Assembly (NCBI RefSeq): GCF_900199455.1
Contig: NZ_FZQR01000005.1
Location: 310,001-374,000 of the forward strand
Length of the DNA stretch: 64,000 bases
Origin: Mesorhizobium carmichaelinearum
GTDB lineage: Bacteria > Pseudomonadota > Alphaproteobacteria > Rhizobiales > Rhizobiaceae
Reading direction: 5' to 3'
Numbering within the stretch: position 1 is the stretch's first letter; every line of letters starts with the position of its first letter. A program made the translations under genes and the position numbers. Positions 32,143 through 42,259 of this stretch are shown here, in pieces. Below the pieces are notes generated by a model. The model searched no databases. It saw nothing but the letters and a program-made list of their open reading frames with translations, and had not been told where the DNA came from.

Positions 32143-33092
32143 GATCCTTCGGACGCTGGCGTCGATGGTTCAGGCGTTGTCTGCGAAGGGACTGACGACG
32201 CCATCAAAATGTCGCTGCGGACGGCCTGGACAAGAAAGTCGAGCACCGTTGTCACACGCAGCGGTATATTTCGGCGCGAGGGGTAGACGACGTTGATCGG
32301 CAGGCGCGTCGGCGGAAAATCCGGCATCAGCCTGACCAGCCTGCCTGCTTCGATGTCCGGCCCGGCCAGGATATGGGAGAGCACCGCAAGCCCGGCTCCC
32401 GCCAATGCCGCGCGATGGACGGCCATTGAATTGTTGGCGACAAGGCGGGGCTCGATGCGCAGGGCAACTTCATCCGCTCCACTGGAGAACGACCATGACC
32501 GGCCGTCGCCGCCACGGCTGTAACAAATGCAGGAGTGATCCCTGATGTCTTGCGGCACTCGCGGTGTGTCGCGTCCCTCGAGATAGGCTGGCGAGGCCAC
32601 GAGAAAGGCGGTTGTCCAGCCGATCCGGCGGCACATCAGGCTGCTGTCGCCGACCGGCCCGAGGCGCACCTCGAGATCGATTGCGTTGGCGACCAGGTCC
32701 GACGGCTGGTCGCGAAGGAGCAGCTCGACTTGCAGGTCCGGATGGCGCTCCAGCAGCGTTGTCAGGCGGTCGCTGACGAAGAAGCCGAGAGGCGTCGGCA
32801 GGCTGAGCCTCACTTTTCCGGATACGGCCGCCGCTTCAGTGCAGCCGGCCTCGCTGAGCGCTTCGACGGCGTCGATGACACGCAGCGCCATCGGCAACAT
32901 CTGTTCGCCCTCCGCCGTCAGGGCAAGCGCGGTCGTGGTGCGATGCAGAAGGCGGGTCTTGAGATGCGCCTCCAGCGCGGAGACCTGCCGGGACACGGCC
33001 GGCTGCGTCAGTCTGAGGTCGACCGCGGCGGCAGAGAAGGACTTTGTCTGCGCCACGCGCAGGAACGTTCGCAACGCCGATACGACATCCAT
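32121..33092 (-). CDS. LysR-family transcriptional regulator
   Basis: A LysR protein with N-terminal HTH (MDVVSALRTFLRVAQTKSFS, then LTQPAVSRQVSALEAHLKTR) and effector domain (residues ~90-295). ATG 33092 starts at the conserved N-terminus; ATG 33116 would add eight residues. It resembles the DsdC/CrgA-like branch that often acts on a divergent gene. Here the divergent neighbour is the carboxymuconolactone-decarboxylase-like operon, whose promoter also carries Rrf2-type dyads. Dual control is possible but not shown. Confidence 0.9.
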   Translation of the reverse strand: MDVVSALRTFLRVAQTKSFSAAAVDLRLTQPAVSRQVSALEAHLKTRLLHRTTTALALTAEGEQMLPMALRVIDAVEALSEAGCTEAAAVSGKVRLSLPTPLGFFVSDRLTTLLERHPDLQVELLLRDQPSDLVANAIDLEVRLGPVGDSSLMCRRIGWTTAFLVASPAYLEGRDTPRVPQDIRDHSCICYSRGGDGRSWSFSSGADEVALRIEPRLVANNSMAVHRAALAGAGLAVLSHILAGPDIEAGRLVRLMPDFPPTRLPINVVYPSRRNIPLRVTTVLDFLVQAVRSDILMASSVPSQTTPEPSTPASEGSYFLPCG

Positions 33093-33168
33093 CCTCGCCC
33101 TCATACTTTTCGACATAAGCCTTATGTCCGCATCCTAGGCGGGTGGCGCTTTACTGTCCAGATATTAT

Positions 33169-33202
33169 GGATATTAAATGTCCTTAAGGACATGAAATAT
33201 CC
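33169..33202. promoter_or_regulatory. Two adjoining Rrf2-type dyads before the CMD-NmrA-cupin operon
   Basis: GGATATTAAATGTCC (33169-33183) and GGACATGAAATATCC (33188-33202) are 15-bp dyads with a 3-nt centre, and together they include the perfect 16-bp palindrome ATGTCCTTAAGGACAT (33178-33193). The same core GGATATGAAATATCC lies before the rrf2 gene at 35592. Repression by that Rrf2 protein is inferred. Confidence 0.75.
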
Positions 33203-33219
33203 TCAAAAAAGGGAAAGCC

Positions 33220-33699
33220 ATGACACAGCGCCTCAACGCCGCGCAGCAATCGCCTGAATTGTTCAAGAAGCTCATCGATCTCAGCATGGCCGAGACACGC
33301 GGCGCCATTGAAGAAAAGATCCGCGATCTGGTCCACATCCGGGCATCGCAGATCAATGGCTGCGCCTTCTGCCTGGACATGCATGTCAAGGAAGCCAAGA
33401 TCCACGGCGAGAGCGAGCTGCGGCTCCATCATGTCGCCGTCTGGCGGGAATCGACCCTTTTCATTCCCCGTGAACGTGCCGCTCTTGCCTGGACCGAAGC
33501 CGTCACCAAACTCCCCGAAGGTGGTATCCCGGACGAGCTCTACGAGCGCGTGCGCGGGCTGCTTTCGGAAAAGGAAATCTCCGACCTCACCTTCTCGGTC
33601 ATGGCCATCAACGCCTGGAACCGCGTCAACGTCGCCTTCAGGACCGTGCCGGGCTCCGCGGACAAGCTCTACGGCCTCGACAAGGCCGGCCTGAACTAA
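33220..33699 (+). CDS. Carboxymuconolactone decarboxylase-family (AhpD-like) protein
   Basis: A 159-residue AhpD-like protein with the redox motif CAFCLDMH (Cys48, Cys51, His55), as in alkylhydroperoxidases of the CMD family. This suggests peroxide or electrophile reduction in the cytoplasm. AGGGA lies 6 nt before ATG 33220. It is the first gene of a likely three-gene operon with an NmrA-like protein and an exported cupin, behind two Rrf2-type dyads. The reductant partner is not encoded here. Confidence 0.9.
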   Translation: MTQRLNAAQQSPELFKKLIDLSMAETRGAIEEKIRDLVHIRASQINGCAFCLDMHVKEAKIHGESELRLHHVAVWRESTLFIPRERAALAWTEAVTKLPEGGIPDELYERVRGLLSEKEISDLTFSVMAINAWNRVNVAFRTVPGSADKLYGLDKAGLN

Positions 33700-33754
33700 C
33701 CCTTCGCTGAACAACCCATCAATCGATGCGGCGCGACCGCAAACGGAGACTGTT

Positions 33755-34510
33755 ATGAAAATCGTCATCATCGGGGGCACCGGTCTCATCGGTTCCAAGA
33801 CCACCGAACGCCTCCGCAGGCAGGGCAACGAGGTGATTGCGGCCGCGCCGAATACCGGCGTCAACACCATCACTGGCGAAGGCCTGCAGGAGGCGCTCCG
33901 AGGCGCGGAGGTCGTCATCGACCTCGCCAACTCCCCCTCGTTCGAGGACAAGGCGGCGATGGACTTCTTCGAGACATCGGGCCGCAACCTGCTCGCCGCG
34001 GGCAAGGTCGCCGGCGTCAAGCACCATATCGCACTCTCGGTTGTCGGCACCGAACGCCTGCAGGATTGCGGCTATTTCCGCGCCAAGCTCGCCCAGGAGA
34101 ATCTGATCAAGGCCTCCGGCATCCCCTACACCATCGTTCATTCCACGCAGTTCATGGAATTCCTGGCCGGCATCGCCAAATCGGGGACGGTTGGCGAGGC
34201 CGTGCATCTGTCGCCGGCCTATGTGCAGCCCATTGCATCCGACGACGTCGCCGATGCGATGGCCGGGGTCGCGCTCGCCACGCCGATCAACGGCATGATC
34301 GAGATTTCCGGTCCTGAGCGTGTGCGGATGAGCGAGCTCGTCGCCCGCTACCTCAAGGCTGTCGGCGATCCCCGCGAGGTCGTGGCCGATCCGGAGGCAC
34401 TCTACTTCGGCGCGCGGCTGAACGACACGTCGCTTGTCTCCGACAACAATCCCCGCCTTGGCCGGATCACCTTCGAACAATGGTTCGCCACCTCGGCGCG
34501 GAAGGCATAG
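33755..34510 (+). CDS. NmrA-like NAD(P)-binding protein
   Basis: A 251-residue extended-SDR/NmrA protein. It begins MKIVIIGGTGLIGSKTTERL, a dinucleotide-binding GxxGxxG loop, and contains HIALSVVGTERLQDCGYFRAKLAQEN with the Y...K pair. Such proteins act as quinone/NADPH sensors or reductases. GGAGA precedes ATG 33755. It is 55 nt after the CMD gene and 25 nt before the cupin gene, same strand, so an operon is likely. Confidence 0.87.
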   Translation: MKIVIIGGTGLIGSKTTERLRRQGNEVIAAAPNTGVNTITGEGLQEALRGAEVVIDLANSPSFEDKAAMDFFETSGRNLLAAGKVAGVKHHIALSVVGTERLQDCGYFRAKLAQENLIKASGIPYTIVHSTQFMEFLAGIAKSGTVGEAVHLSPAYVQPIASDDVADAMAGVALATPINGMIEISGPERVRMSELVARYLKAVGDPREVVADPEALYFGARLNDTSLVSDNNPRLGRITFEQWFATSARKA

Positions 34511-34535
34511 CGCTCAACACAAAAGGAGTTTTCAA

Positions 34536-34964
34536 ATGATCAAGTCAATCGCCGTCGCCCTCGTCGTGACGGCAGCACTGGCAGGTACGGCCGGAGCCAC
34601 AGAGGCCCATGACGCCGGCAAGAAGGCGGCCAAGGTCACCCTTGTCTATGAGCATGAACTGCCGAATGTTCCGGGCAAGAGCATCAGGGGTATTCTGGTC
34701 GAGTATGGCCCCGGCGGCACTTCGCCGGCACATACGCATCCAAGCTCCGCCTTCATCTACGCGACGGTTCTGGAAGGCTCCATCCGCAGCCAGGTCAATG
34801 ATGGCCCGGTCAAGGTCTACAAGGCCGGCGAGAGCTTTTCGGAGATGCCGGGCGATCGCCACAGTGTGAGCGCGAACGGCAGCAAGACGAAGCCTGCAAA
34901 GCTTCTGGCCGTCTTCGTGGTCGATACCGCTCAGAAAGAACTGACCTATCCGGTCAAGAAGTAG
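34536..34964 (+). CDS. Exported cupin-domain protein
   Basis: A 142-residue cupin with a signal peptide (MIKSIAVALVVTAALAGTAG, cleavage after GATEA or AGA) so probably periplasmic. The cupin motifs are SPAHTHPSSAFIYATVLEG and EMPGDRHSVSANG. AAAAGGAG lies 7 nt upstream of ATG 34536. It is the last gene of the CMD-NmrA operon. An exported cupin beside an alkylhydroperoxidase-like protein suggests detoxification of a small reactive compound. The ligand is unknown. Confidence 0.85.
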   Translation: MIKSIAVALVVTAALAGTAGATEAHDAGKKAAKVTLVYEHELPNVPGKSIRGILVEYGPGGTSPAHTHPSSAFIYATVLEGSIRSQVNDGPVKVYKAGESFSEMPGDRHSVSANGSKTKPAKLLAVFVVDTAQKELTYPVKK

Positions 34965-35071
34965 GGGCAAAGGCCGGACGCCTTGCTGGCGCCCGGCCCT
35001 GCCTGTGAACCCGGATCACGCCGGGTTCTATCCGCGACGAGAGGCCCGTCGCCCGTCGCGACCCGTCAGGG

Positions 35072-35560
35072 TCATCCGGCGCGCTCCAGCACCCATTCGA
35101 AGCTGCTTTTCCAAAGGTCCGCCGGAATGTCGAGGGCCAGCGCTTCAGTGAGGTCGGAAAGCCTGACGGCGCGCAATTTTTCACGCCAGGCCTCATCGGC
35201 TTCCCACATGATGCGCGCCACCGGGCAGGGCCCGCTTTCGCAATAGCCCTGGGGACGACACGGATTGTTCTCGCGGATATTGTTGCACACAAACGTCCGC
35301 GCCTTGCCCTCCACCGCCTCTACGATGTCGAGGAAAGTCAGCTCGGCCGGTGGCCGCGCCAATCGATACCCGCCTGACGGACCCAATGTCGTATCGACCA
35401 GACCCGCCTGCGACAGGCTTTGCAACGCCTTGGAAAGATATTCCTTGGGAAGGCCGTGGAATTCGGCAAGCGCCTTTGTGGAGAGATAACGCCCCTCGGG
35501 CAGGCCGGCAAGAATGGCGCAGCAATGCAGCGCCCATTCGACTTGGCTTTTCAGGATCAT
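35072..35560 (-). CDS. Rrf2-family transcriptional regulator with Fe-S-type cysteines
   Basis: A 162-residue Rrf2 protein. The winged HTH is AILAGLPEGRYLSTKALAEF and EYLSKALQSLSQAGLVDTTL, followed by GPSGGYRLARPP. Four cysteines (92, 101, 107, 112) lie in VCNNIRENNPCRPQGYCESG PC, in the place of the [Fe-S] ligands of IscR/NsrR, so it may sense oxidation, NO or iron. Its promoter has the dyad GGATATGAAATATCC, also present before the CMD operon that ends ~100 nt from its own stop. That operon is its likely target. Confidence 0.9.
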   Translation of the reverse strand: MILKSQVEWALHCCAILAGLPEGRYLSTKALAEFHGLPKEYLSKALQSLSQAGLVDTTLGPSGGYRLARPPAELTFLDIVEAVEGKARTFVCNNIRENNPCRPQGYCESGPCPVARIMWEADEAWREKLRAVRLSDLTEALALDIPADLWKSSFEWVLERAG

Positions 35561-35591
35561 CCACGGATTCCGGCCGACCGAACTCTATTAA

Positions 35592-35606
35592 GGATATGAA
35601 ATATCC
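35592..35606. promoter_or_regulatory. Rrf2-type operator upstream of the rrf2 gene
   Basis: GGATATGAAATATCC is a perfect dyad with GAA centre, 31 nt before the minus-strand start at 35560. With flanking TTAAGG and CC it matches the site at 33184-33203 almost fully. Autoregulation is inferred. Confidence 0.75.
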
Positions 35607-35649
35607 CTATTCTGCCGTGGTGTAAACAGACAGGACTGGAAGCAGAGCC

Positions 35650-36279
35650 TCAGCCGCCGGAATGCGGGTCGATGCTGTAGGGGTGGACGGGATAGCCCTC
35701 GCCGATGGTGTCGCGCACGCGGCCGGTCCAGGCGAGGAATGCCGGGTAGTCCGTTGGAGAAAAGCCACAATCCCCGGCGCGGTGGCTGTATGCATAGATG
35801 GCGATGTCGGCGATGGTGAGGTCGTTTCCGGTAAGGAATGGCGTCTCGCCAAGGCTGCGGTTCAGGGCAGCGAGCGTGCGGGCTCCGGCCTCGCGCTTGC
35901 CGGCAACCATGGCCTGGTTGCGCTCGAGCCGTCCGGTCAAGGTCCAGAAACGCAGCGAGCCGATGACGGGTTCGACATTGTACTGTTCGAAGAACAGCCA
36001 TTGCATGATTTTGGCGCGGCGGTAGCGATCCGCCGGCAGGAGCGGCGTGCCTTCGGCGAGGTAGGTGAGGATCGCATTGGATTCGGCGATGGCACTGCCG
36101 TCCTCGAGCTGAAGCACGGGAACGGCGCCGGTCGGGTTGAGTTTGTGGAACGCATCGGTATGGCTCTCGCCTTCGAAAATCGAGACGATGCGGGTCTCGT
36201 AAGGAATCTTCAGCAGGCCGAGCAGAACCCGGACTTTCCAGCCATTTTGCGATGGCAGATAATCGTGAAGCGTGAGCAT
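35650..36279 (-). CDS. Glutathione S-transferase
   Basis: A 209-residue GST. The thioredoxin-like half is MLTLHDYLPSQNGWKVRVLL to GAVPVLQLEDGSAIAESNAI, with the cis-Pro VPVLQ and the glutathione-binding E-S pair. The helical half includes LTIADIAIYAYSHRAG, the GST N-capping motif. It is cytoplasmic and conjugates or reduces electrophiles with glutathione. The first residue after Tyr/Ser is typical of the plant-like/beta classes, but class is not certain. It is 43 nt from the Rrf2 operator but in the opposite sense. Confidence 0.9.
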   Translation of the reverse strand: MLTLHDYLPSQNGWKVRVLLGLLKIPYETRIVSIFEGESHTDAFHKLNPTGAVPVLQLEDGSAIAESNAILTYLAEGTPLLPADRYRRAKIMQWLFFEQYNVEPVIGSLRFWTLTGRLERNQAMVAGKREAGARTLAALNRSLGETPFLTGNDLTIADIAIYAYSHRAGDCGFSPTDYPAFLAWTGRVRDTIGEGYPVHPYSIDPHSGG

Positions 36280-36451
36280 GGCGGGTCCTCGTGACGGACG
36301 AACGATCGCATAGTGCGACGTCTGCCGACACCCGATTCCTGCGCAGTTAATTCATGCACTGCATCGCGCAATGACTGCGATCTCGACCAACTAATAAATC
36401 AATTCCGCCCGTGCCATCTTTCCCTGAGACGACACACAGAGGTATCCCCAC

Positions 36452-37150
36452 ATGACCACCCACCCAAGCAAAGTCGCCCTCATCACCGGCGCCAATCGCG
36501 GCATCGGGCTGGAGACCGGCCGCCAGTTGGCGAAACTCGGCTTCACCGTGCTGCTCGGCGTGCGCGACCTCGCCAAGGGCGAGGCGGCGGCGAAAGGGCT
36601 CGATGGCCATGTCGAGGCGATTGCGTTCGATGTCGCAGTACCCGACGCAGCAGCGCAAGCCGCCGCTGAGGTCGAGCGGCGGTTCGGCCGGCTCGACGTG
36701 CTGATCAACAATGCCGCCATCCACTACGACAGCGGCTCGCGCGTCCTGCAGCCGGACTGGACCGTGATCCGCGAGGCGTTCGAGACCAATGTCTTCGGCG
36801 CCTGGCGCGTAGCGGCGGCTTTTGCGCCGCTGCTCAAGGCGGGCGGTCATGGCCGGCTGGTCAATGTCTCGTCCGAAGGCGGTTCGCTGGCCTCGATGGG
36901 GGCAGGGGCGCCGGCCTATTCGACGTCGAAGGCGACGCTCAATGCGCTGACCTGCGTGCTGGCGGCGGAACTGCGCGGCTCCGGCGTGCTGGTCAACGCC
37001 ATCTGCCCCGGCTGGGTCGCCACCGACATGGGCGGACCGGGCGGACGCCCGGTGGAGCAAGGGGCGGCCGGCATCGTCTGGGCCGCGACCTTGCCGGATG
37101 ACGGCCCGACCGGCGGCTTCTTTCGCGACGGCAAAAGGCTGCCGTGGTGA
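36452..37150 (+). CDS. SDR-family NAD(P)-dependent oxidoreductase
   Basis: A 232-residue classical SDR. All key motifs are present: TGANRGIG (cofactor), NNAA (LINNAAIHYDSGS), catalytic Ser in VNVSSEGGS, and YSTSKATLNAL with the Tyr and Lys. PGWVATDMGG follows. Carbonyl reductase-like proteins of this kind reduce ketones or quinones with NADPH. It overlaps the next start region slightly, so co-expression with the F420-oxidoreductase-like gene is likely. Substrate unknown. Confidence 0.92.
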   Translation: MTTHPSKVALITGANRGIGLETGRQLAKLGFTVLLGVRDLAKGEAAAKGLDGHVEAIAFDVAVPDAAAQAAAEVERRFGRLDVLINNAAIHYDSGSRVLQPDWTVIREAFETNVFGAWRVAAAFAPLLKAGGHGRLVNVSSEGGSLASMGAGAPAYSTSKATLNALTCVLAAELRGSGVLVNAICPGWVATDMGGPGGRPVEQGAAGIVWAATLPDDGPTGGFFRDGKRLPW

Positions 37151-37176
37151 GCGTGGTTGTTAAGCAGGAGGCGACG

Positions 37177-37806
37177 ATGAGAATAGGCATTCTGGGCGCC
37201 GGCATGATCGGCGGCACGGTCGGACGGCTGTGGGCGCAGGCCGGACATGAGGTGAGTTTCGGTGTCAGGCATCCCGAACGGTTGCGCTCGATGCTCTCCG
37301 GACTTGGCGGCAAGGCCACGGCCGGCCTGGTCCTCGATGCCGTTGCCGGCGCGGATGTCGTGCTGGCCGCCATCCCGTTTCGGGCCTGGCCAGATGTCGC
37401 GGCCGAGATCGCGGCCGCACTCGGCGACAAGGCGCTGCTCGACGCCACGGTGCCCGACCCGCCGCGCGACGGCGCCTTCGGCGACGCCGCACTTGCCCGC
37501 AAGGATGGCGTGGCTTTCGCCGTCGCGCCGCTGTTGCCGCGCGCAAAACTGGTTCGCGCTTTCAGCACGGTGATGTGGACGACGCTGCAGTCGCAGGCGC
37601 ATCGTGCCGGTGACAGGATCGGCATTCCGCTTGCCGGCGATGACGAAGAGGCCGTTGCCCTGGCGGTGCGGCTGGTGAGCGATGCCGGCTTCGATCCGGT
37701 CGTGGTCGGACCGCTGTCGCAGGGCCGGCGCTTCGATCCCGGCACGGCCGTCTTCGACAGCGGAATGAGCGGACCGCAGGTTCGGGCGGCGCTCGGCGAG
37801 GCTTGA
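37177..37806 (+). CDS. NADPH-dependent F420-reductase-like NAD(P)-binding protein
   Basis: A 209-residue protein from ATG 37177 (MRIGILGAGMIGGTVGRLWA), chosen because AGGAGG lies ~6 nt before it; the frame is open to 37144. The N-terminal Rossmann domain with GAGMIGG and the GVRHP loop resembles the F420_oxidored/NADP-oxidoreductase group. It follows an SDR gene on the same strand with a gap of 26 nt. A role in redox metabolism is likely, the substrate is not known. Confidence 0.85.
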   Translation: MRIGILGAGMIGGTVGRLWAQAGHEVSFGVRHPERLRSMLSGLGGKATAGLVLDAVAGADVVLAAIPFRAWPDVAAEIAAALGDKALLDATVPDPPRDGAFGDAALARKDGVAFAVAPLLPRAKLVRAFSTVMWTTLQSQAHRAGDRIGIPLAGDDEEAVALAVRLVSDAGFDPVVVGPLSQGRRFDPGTAVFDSGMSGPQVRAALGEA

Positions 37807-37893
37807 GGCGGTTCACGATCTGAATCGTGGAATTGCTGTATGCGCCTGTTTTCGCGCACTTTCAGCTAGGCAGTCTCGCCATTTGCACACAAG

Positions 37894-37932
37894 AAAAAGC
37901 CGCCCTCGCTTTTTAGCGAATGGCGGCCTTTT
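37894..37932. terminator. Bidirectional intrinsic terminator
   Basis: GCCGCC (37899-37904) and GGCGGC (37922-37927) form a stem with an inner CGCT...AGCG pair, flanked by AAAAA on the left and TTTT on the right. It can end both the plus genes to its left and the minus gene at 37966. Confidence 0.75.
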
Positions 37933-37965
37933 CCCGGGAGGAAGTCAGAGAGAAGTCAGAACAGC

Positions 37966-38319
37966 TTAAGCAGCCTTGGCGTGCTTGTGGGTACGCTTGT
38001 GGTGGTGCTTCTTGGCGACGTGCCGGTGGCCGTGCTTCTTGCCCGCGTGCCGGTGAGCGTGCTTGCGCACATGCCTGTGGTGCTTCTTGTGGTGCCGGTG
38101 ACGCTTGTGTGCGGCCGCCTTGACCGGCGTCTTCGCCGCGTCCACGGCAGCGGGAGCCGCCGGAGCGGTCGCGGGGGCGGTCGTCGTCGCCGGAGCGGTA
38201 GTCGTCGCCGGAGCTGTCGTGGTTGTGGTCGTGGCCGCCGCATTGGCGGTGCCGACAACCGGCATTGCCAGACCGAGAGCGATGGCCAGGCCGAGCGCGG
38301 AGAGGAGGGGCTTGTTCAT
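37966..38319 (-). CDS. Secreted His/Lys-rich protein
   Basis: A 117-residue exported protein: signal peptide MNKPLLSALGLAIALGLAMP (cleavage near ANA), a Thr/Ala/Pro repeat stretch (TTTAPATTTAPATTTAPA), and a ~50-residue His/Lys/Arg-rich tail with HRHHKKHHRH and HKRTHKHAKAA. The N-terminus matches that of the gene at 21560-21781, so they are a family with tails of different length. Polyhistidine tails bind Zn, Ni or Cu, but no test is available here. It ends in a terminator. Confidence 0.7.
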   Translation of the reverse strand: MNKPLLSALGLAIALGLAMPVVGTANAAATTTTTTAPATTTAPATTTAPATAPAAPAAVDAAKTPVKAAAHKRHRHHKKHHRHVRKHAHRHAGKKHGHRHVAKKHHHKRTHKHAKAA

Positions 38320-38345
38320 GATAGGCTTTCCTTTGACGGTTGCTG

Positions 38346-38657
38346 TCACTGGTCGAGGTCGACCGGTGTCACGCCGAGAAGTTTCAGGGCGTTGGCATAG
38401 GTCCGGATGCCTTGCGCCTGCTTACGCTCGGCACAGAACCGGTTCGCCTTGTCCTGCAGTGCCGTTGCCTCGGCGATCTGGCTCGCACTGGCACCGGGTT
38501 TGGCTTTGGTCTGGATGGCTCCGTCGAGTTGAAGACCGAGCCGGCTGCAATATTCGCTCCGGGTAACCGCCGCCTGCGCACCCGGCTGCGCGACCGCAAG
38601 CATGGCAAGCGAAGTGCCTGCGAGGGCAGCCATCCATCCGGTTGAACGTCGTTGCAT
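38346..38657 (-). CDS. Small secreted protein with cysteine pair
   Basis: A 103-residue exported protein. The signal sequence is MQRRSTGWMAALAGTSLAML with cleavage near AQA. The mature part (VTRSEYCSRLGLQLDGAIQT, then ALQDKANRFCAERKQAQGIR) is helical with two Cys that could join two helices. It is 26 nt upstream of the His-rich gene on the same strand, so both are probably one operon. An ATG at 38669 is possible. Function unknown. Confidence 0.7.
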   Translation of the reverse strand: MQRRSTGWMAALAGTSLAMLAVAQPGAQAAVTRSEYCSRLGLQLDGAIQTKAKPGASASQIAEATALQDKANRFCAERKQAQGIRTYANALKLLGVTPVDLDQ

Positions 38658-38788
38658 TGTCGGGACCATCCCTTTGCGTTGTGTGGCGACCGCTGTCCGG
38701 TCGCTGCGAGGATGGTTATCGCAGACGATCTTTTCGCCAGTTTTTCCGGGATGTTGAATCTTGTTTCTGGAGTGTGTCTGGGGGTGAA

Positions 38789-38974
38789 GCTGCCAATCTC
38801 CCCCCTCGTGGGGGAGATGCCCGGCAGGGCAGAGGGGGGCGCGAAGGATCGCCAACCTCGCAGGTATTGGGACGGGGTGCGAACGCTTGTGCCATATAGA
38901 TGGACTGAGAGGCCGGCGGGCCAGCGCCCCCCTCTGGCCTGCCGGCCATCTCCCCCACGAGGGGGGAGATCGGC
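38789..38974. repeat. Composite inverted palindromic repeat
   Basis: Left arm from 38789 (TGCCAATCTCCCCCCTCGTG...) and right arm from 38924 to 38974 (GCGCCCCCCTCTGGCCTGCC...), in inverted orientation as at 7.7, 45.1 and 57.1 kb. It lies between the small secreted genes and the ABC-F gene. Confidence 0.75.
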
Positions 38975-39064
38975 TGTCTGCGGCGCTTGCGCCTCTTCCT
39001 CTGGCGCTCGCCATCGCGTATGGCCCGGGGAAAATCCTCCAAGTTTCAATTCCCCGGAAACCGC

Positions 39065-40692
<1,628 letters not shown>

Positions 40693-41110
40693 CTTCAGGA
40701 TTGTCGATCTGGATAATGCTTGTTTCTATCTCAAGCTTTACCCAGCTGGGCCGGAGAAGCTCATGAACAGGCGCTTTCTCTGACAAGATGCCTTTGTTCA
40801 ACATAGGTTACCCTACGCTCATGGGCGGAGAACGACGTTTACGCGCCATTCGACGCTTTTGCGGCCTTGTACATGGACGCCGTTTAAATACGCGAAAGAG
40901 CCGGCATTTGGAGCGCATTTAAGATCCGCTACGCAGCCGCGCTACAACACCATATCCTCGCAGAGCCGTGGCAATCGGGCTTTATTAAATCCTTATCTTG
41001 ATCCTTACTTCATTTACGTGGCCACATCTCCCAGTGCGCCGACTTTTTGAACGTACCGACTTCTGACTTGGTCCCTTTAGTGCTAGAAAGGCGAATGAGA
41101 GGTCGCGGTT
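40693..41110. other. AT-rich junction segment of the island
   Basis: No gene is seen in ~420 nt. Base composition drops noticeably after the ABC-F stop and stays low into the next gene, in keeping with imported DNA. AGAGGTCGCGGTTATG-like sequence precedes the ATG at 41111, giving a GAGGT ribosome site. The ABC-F terminator that should follow the gene is absent here and is instead found after the right copy at 43196. Confidence 0.5.
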
Positions 41111-42259
41111 ATGCCAAGGGAACATCTCGTCATACTGGTCCACGGAATCAGGGACATCGCACGATGGCAATCCGTAGTTCAAAACACTTTGGAGCAATCG
41201 GGGCTTGTGGTCGAGCTTGCTAGCTACGGTCGGATGAATATCATCGAGTTTCTACTGCCGATCTCCTATTTCCGAAACAAGGCAAAGAACGCTGTATTAA
41301 TTCAGATACTTCACGCTAGATTGCTTCATCCTGATGCTGATGTGTCAATTATAGCTCACAGTTTCGGTACATTTATAATTTCCAATATATTACGTGATCA
41401 ATTTTCAATCCCATTTCATCGAATAATTTTTTGCGGAAGCGTAGTTCGTTATGATTTTCCGTTTGAGCAAATACAGAATCGTTTTCATCCACCATTGCTC
41501 AACGAGGTTGGAACAAGAGATCCTTGGCCCGCAGTCGCCGAGAGTGTGACTACCGGATATGGTTCGGCTGGTACATTTGGCTTCAGGCGCCCTGGTGTGA
41601 GAGATCGGTACCACAACAAGGCCGGCCATGGTTATTTCCTTGATGCCGATTTCTGCAATAGGTTCTGGGTGCCATTCTTATTAGATGGGATTATTGAACC
41701 AGGATCTGTCGATCCTGATCAGCCGGCCGGTTGGTTGATGGCTATCTGGATAATTCGAATAAAATATTGGATCGCTTCATTTTTTGTATTGTTAGTTGCA
41801 TGGTTACTTCTTAATTTTTACTATGGACCAGAGATGTATTACTATGATATAAATAGCGGAACATCGGTGTATTCTTATTGGAATGACACGATCAGTGCGA
41901 TGACCAGAGACGCTACGATTGATTGCCCTGCTGGCGGGCTCTTATGCTATGATAGAAGAGTTTCTCAATTTATATCGAAGAGAAGGTATATTTCTATTAG
42001 GAAATATGATAATGATGTAAAAAAAATTGTGTCATGTGGATACTTCTCCTACGTTGGCTACGATCCTGTAGAAGCGCTCAGGGAGCTTGGCGGCGCGTTT
42101 CCAGGCTGTATTAAGATTGGAAGTGGGGAAGACGACTCAGATTTTCATATTGAGATCGTACCAACAGGACAAGGAGGGCCGACCTCAGTGGAGAAGGGCG
42201 GTAGCACCTACTTCCTATGTGGTTGTAGTCAAGCTCAAGTGGCTGAATTTGCGAAATGA
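41111..42259 (+). CDS. Lipase-like alpha/beta hydrolase with membrane anchor
   Basis: A 382-residue protein, much AT-richer than the chromosome. The N-terminal hydrolase shows LVILVHGIRD (oxyanion loop), nucleophile Ser84 in IIAHSFGTF, and a His in NKAGHGYF as probable triad member. A membrane helix follows (~210-232, IRIKYWIASFFVLLVAWLLL), then ~150 residues with several Cys that may be outside. I do not know this domain combination. It overlaps the next gene by ATGA. Both lie in a segment bounded by a duplicated ABC-F end, so they are cargo of a transferred segment. Confidence 0.7.
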   Translation: MPREHLVILVHGIRDIARWQSVVQNTLEQSGLVVELASYGRMNIIEFLLPISYFRNKAKNAVLIQILHARLLHPDADVSIIAHSFGTFIISNILRDQFSIPFHRIIFCGSVVRYDFPFEQIQNRFHPPLLNEVGTRDPWPAVAESVTTGYGSAGTFGFRRPGVRDRYHNKAGHGYFLDADFCNRFWVPFLLDGIIEPGSVDPDQPAGWLMAIWIIRIKYWIASFFVLLVAWLLLNFYYGPEMYYYDINSGTSVYSYWNDTISAMTRDATIDCPAGGLLCYDRRVSQFISKRRYISIRKYDNDVKKIVSCGYFSYVGYDPVEALRELGGAFPGCIKIGSGEDDSDFHIEIVPTGQGGPTSVEKGGSTYFLCGCSQAQVAEFAK

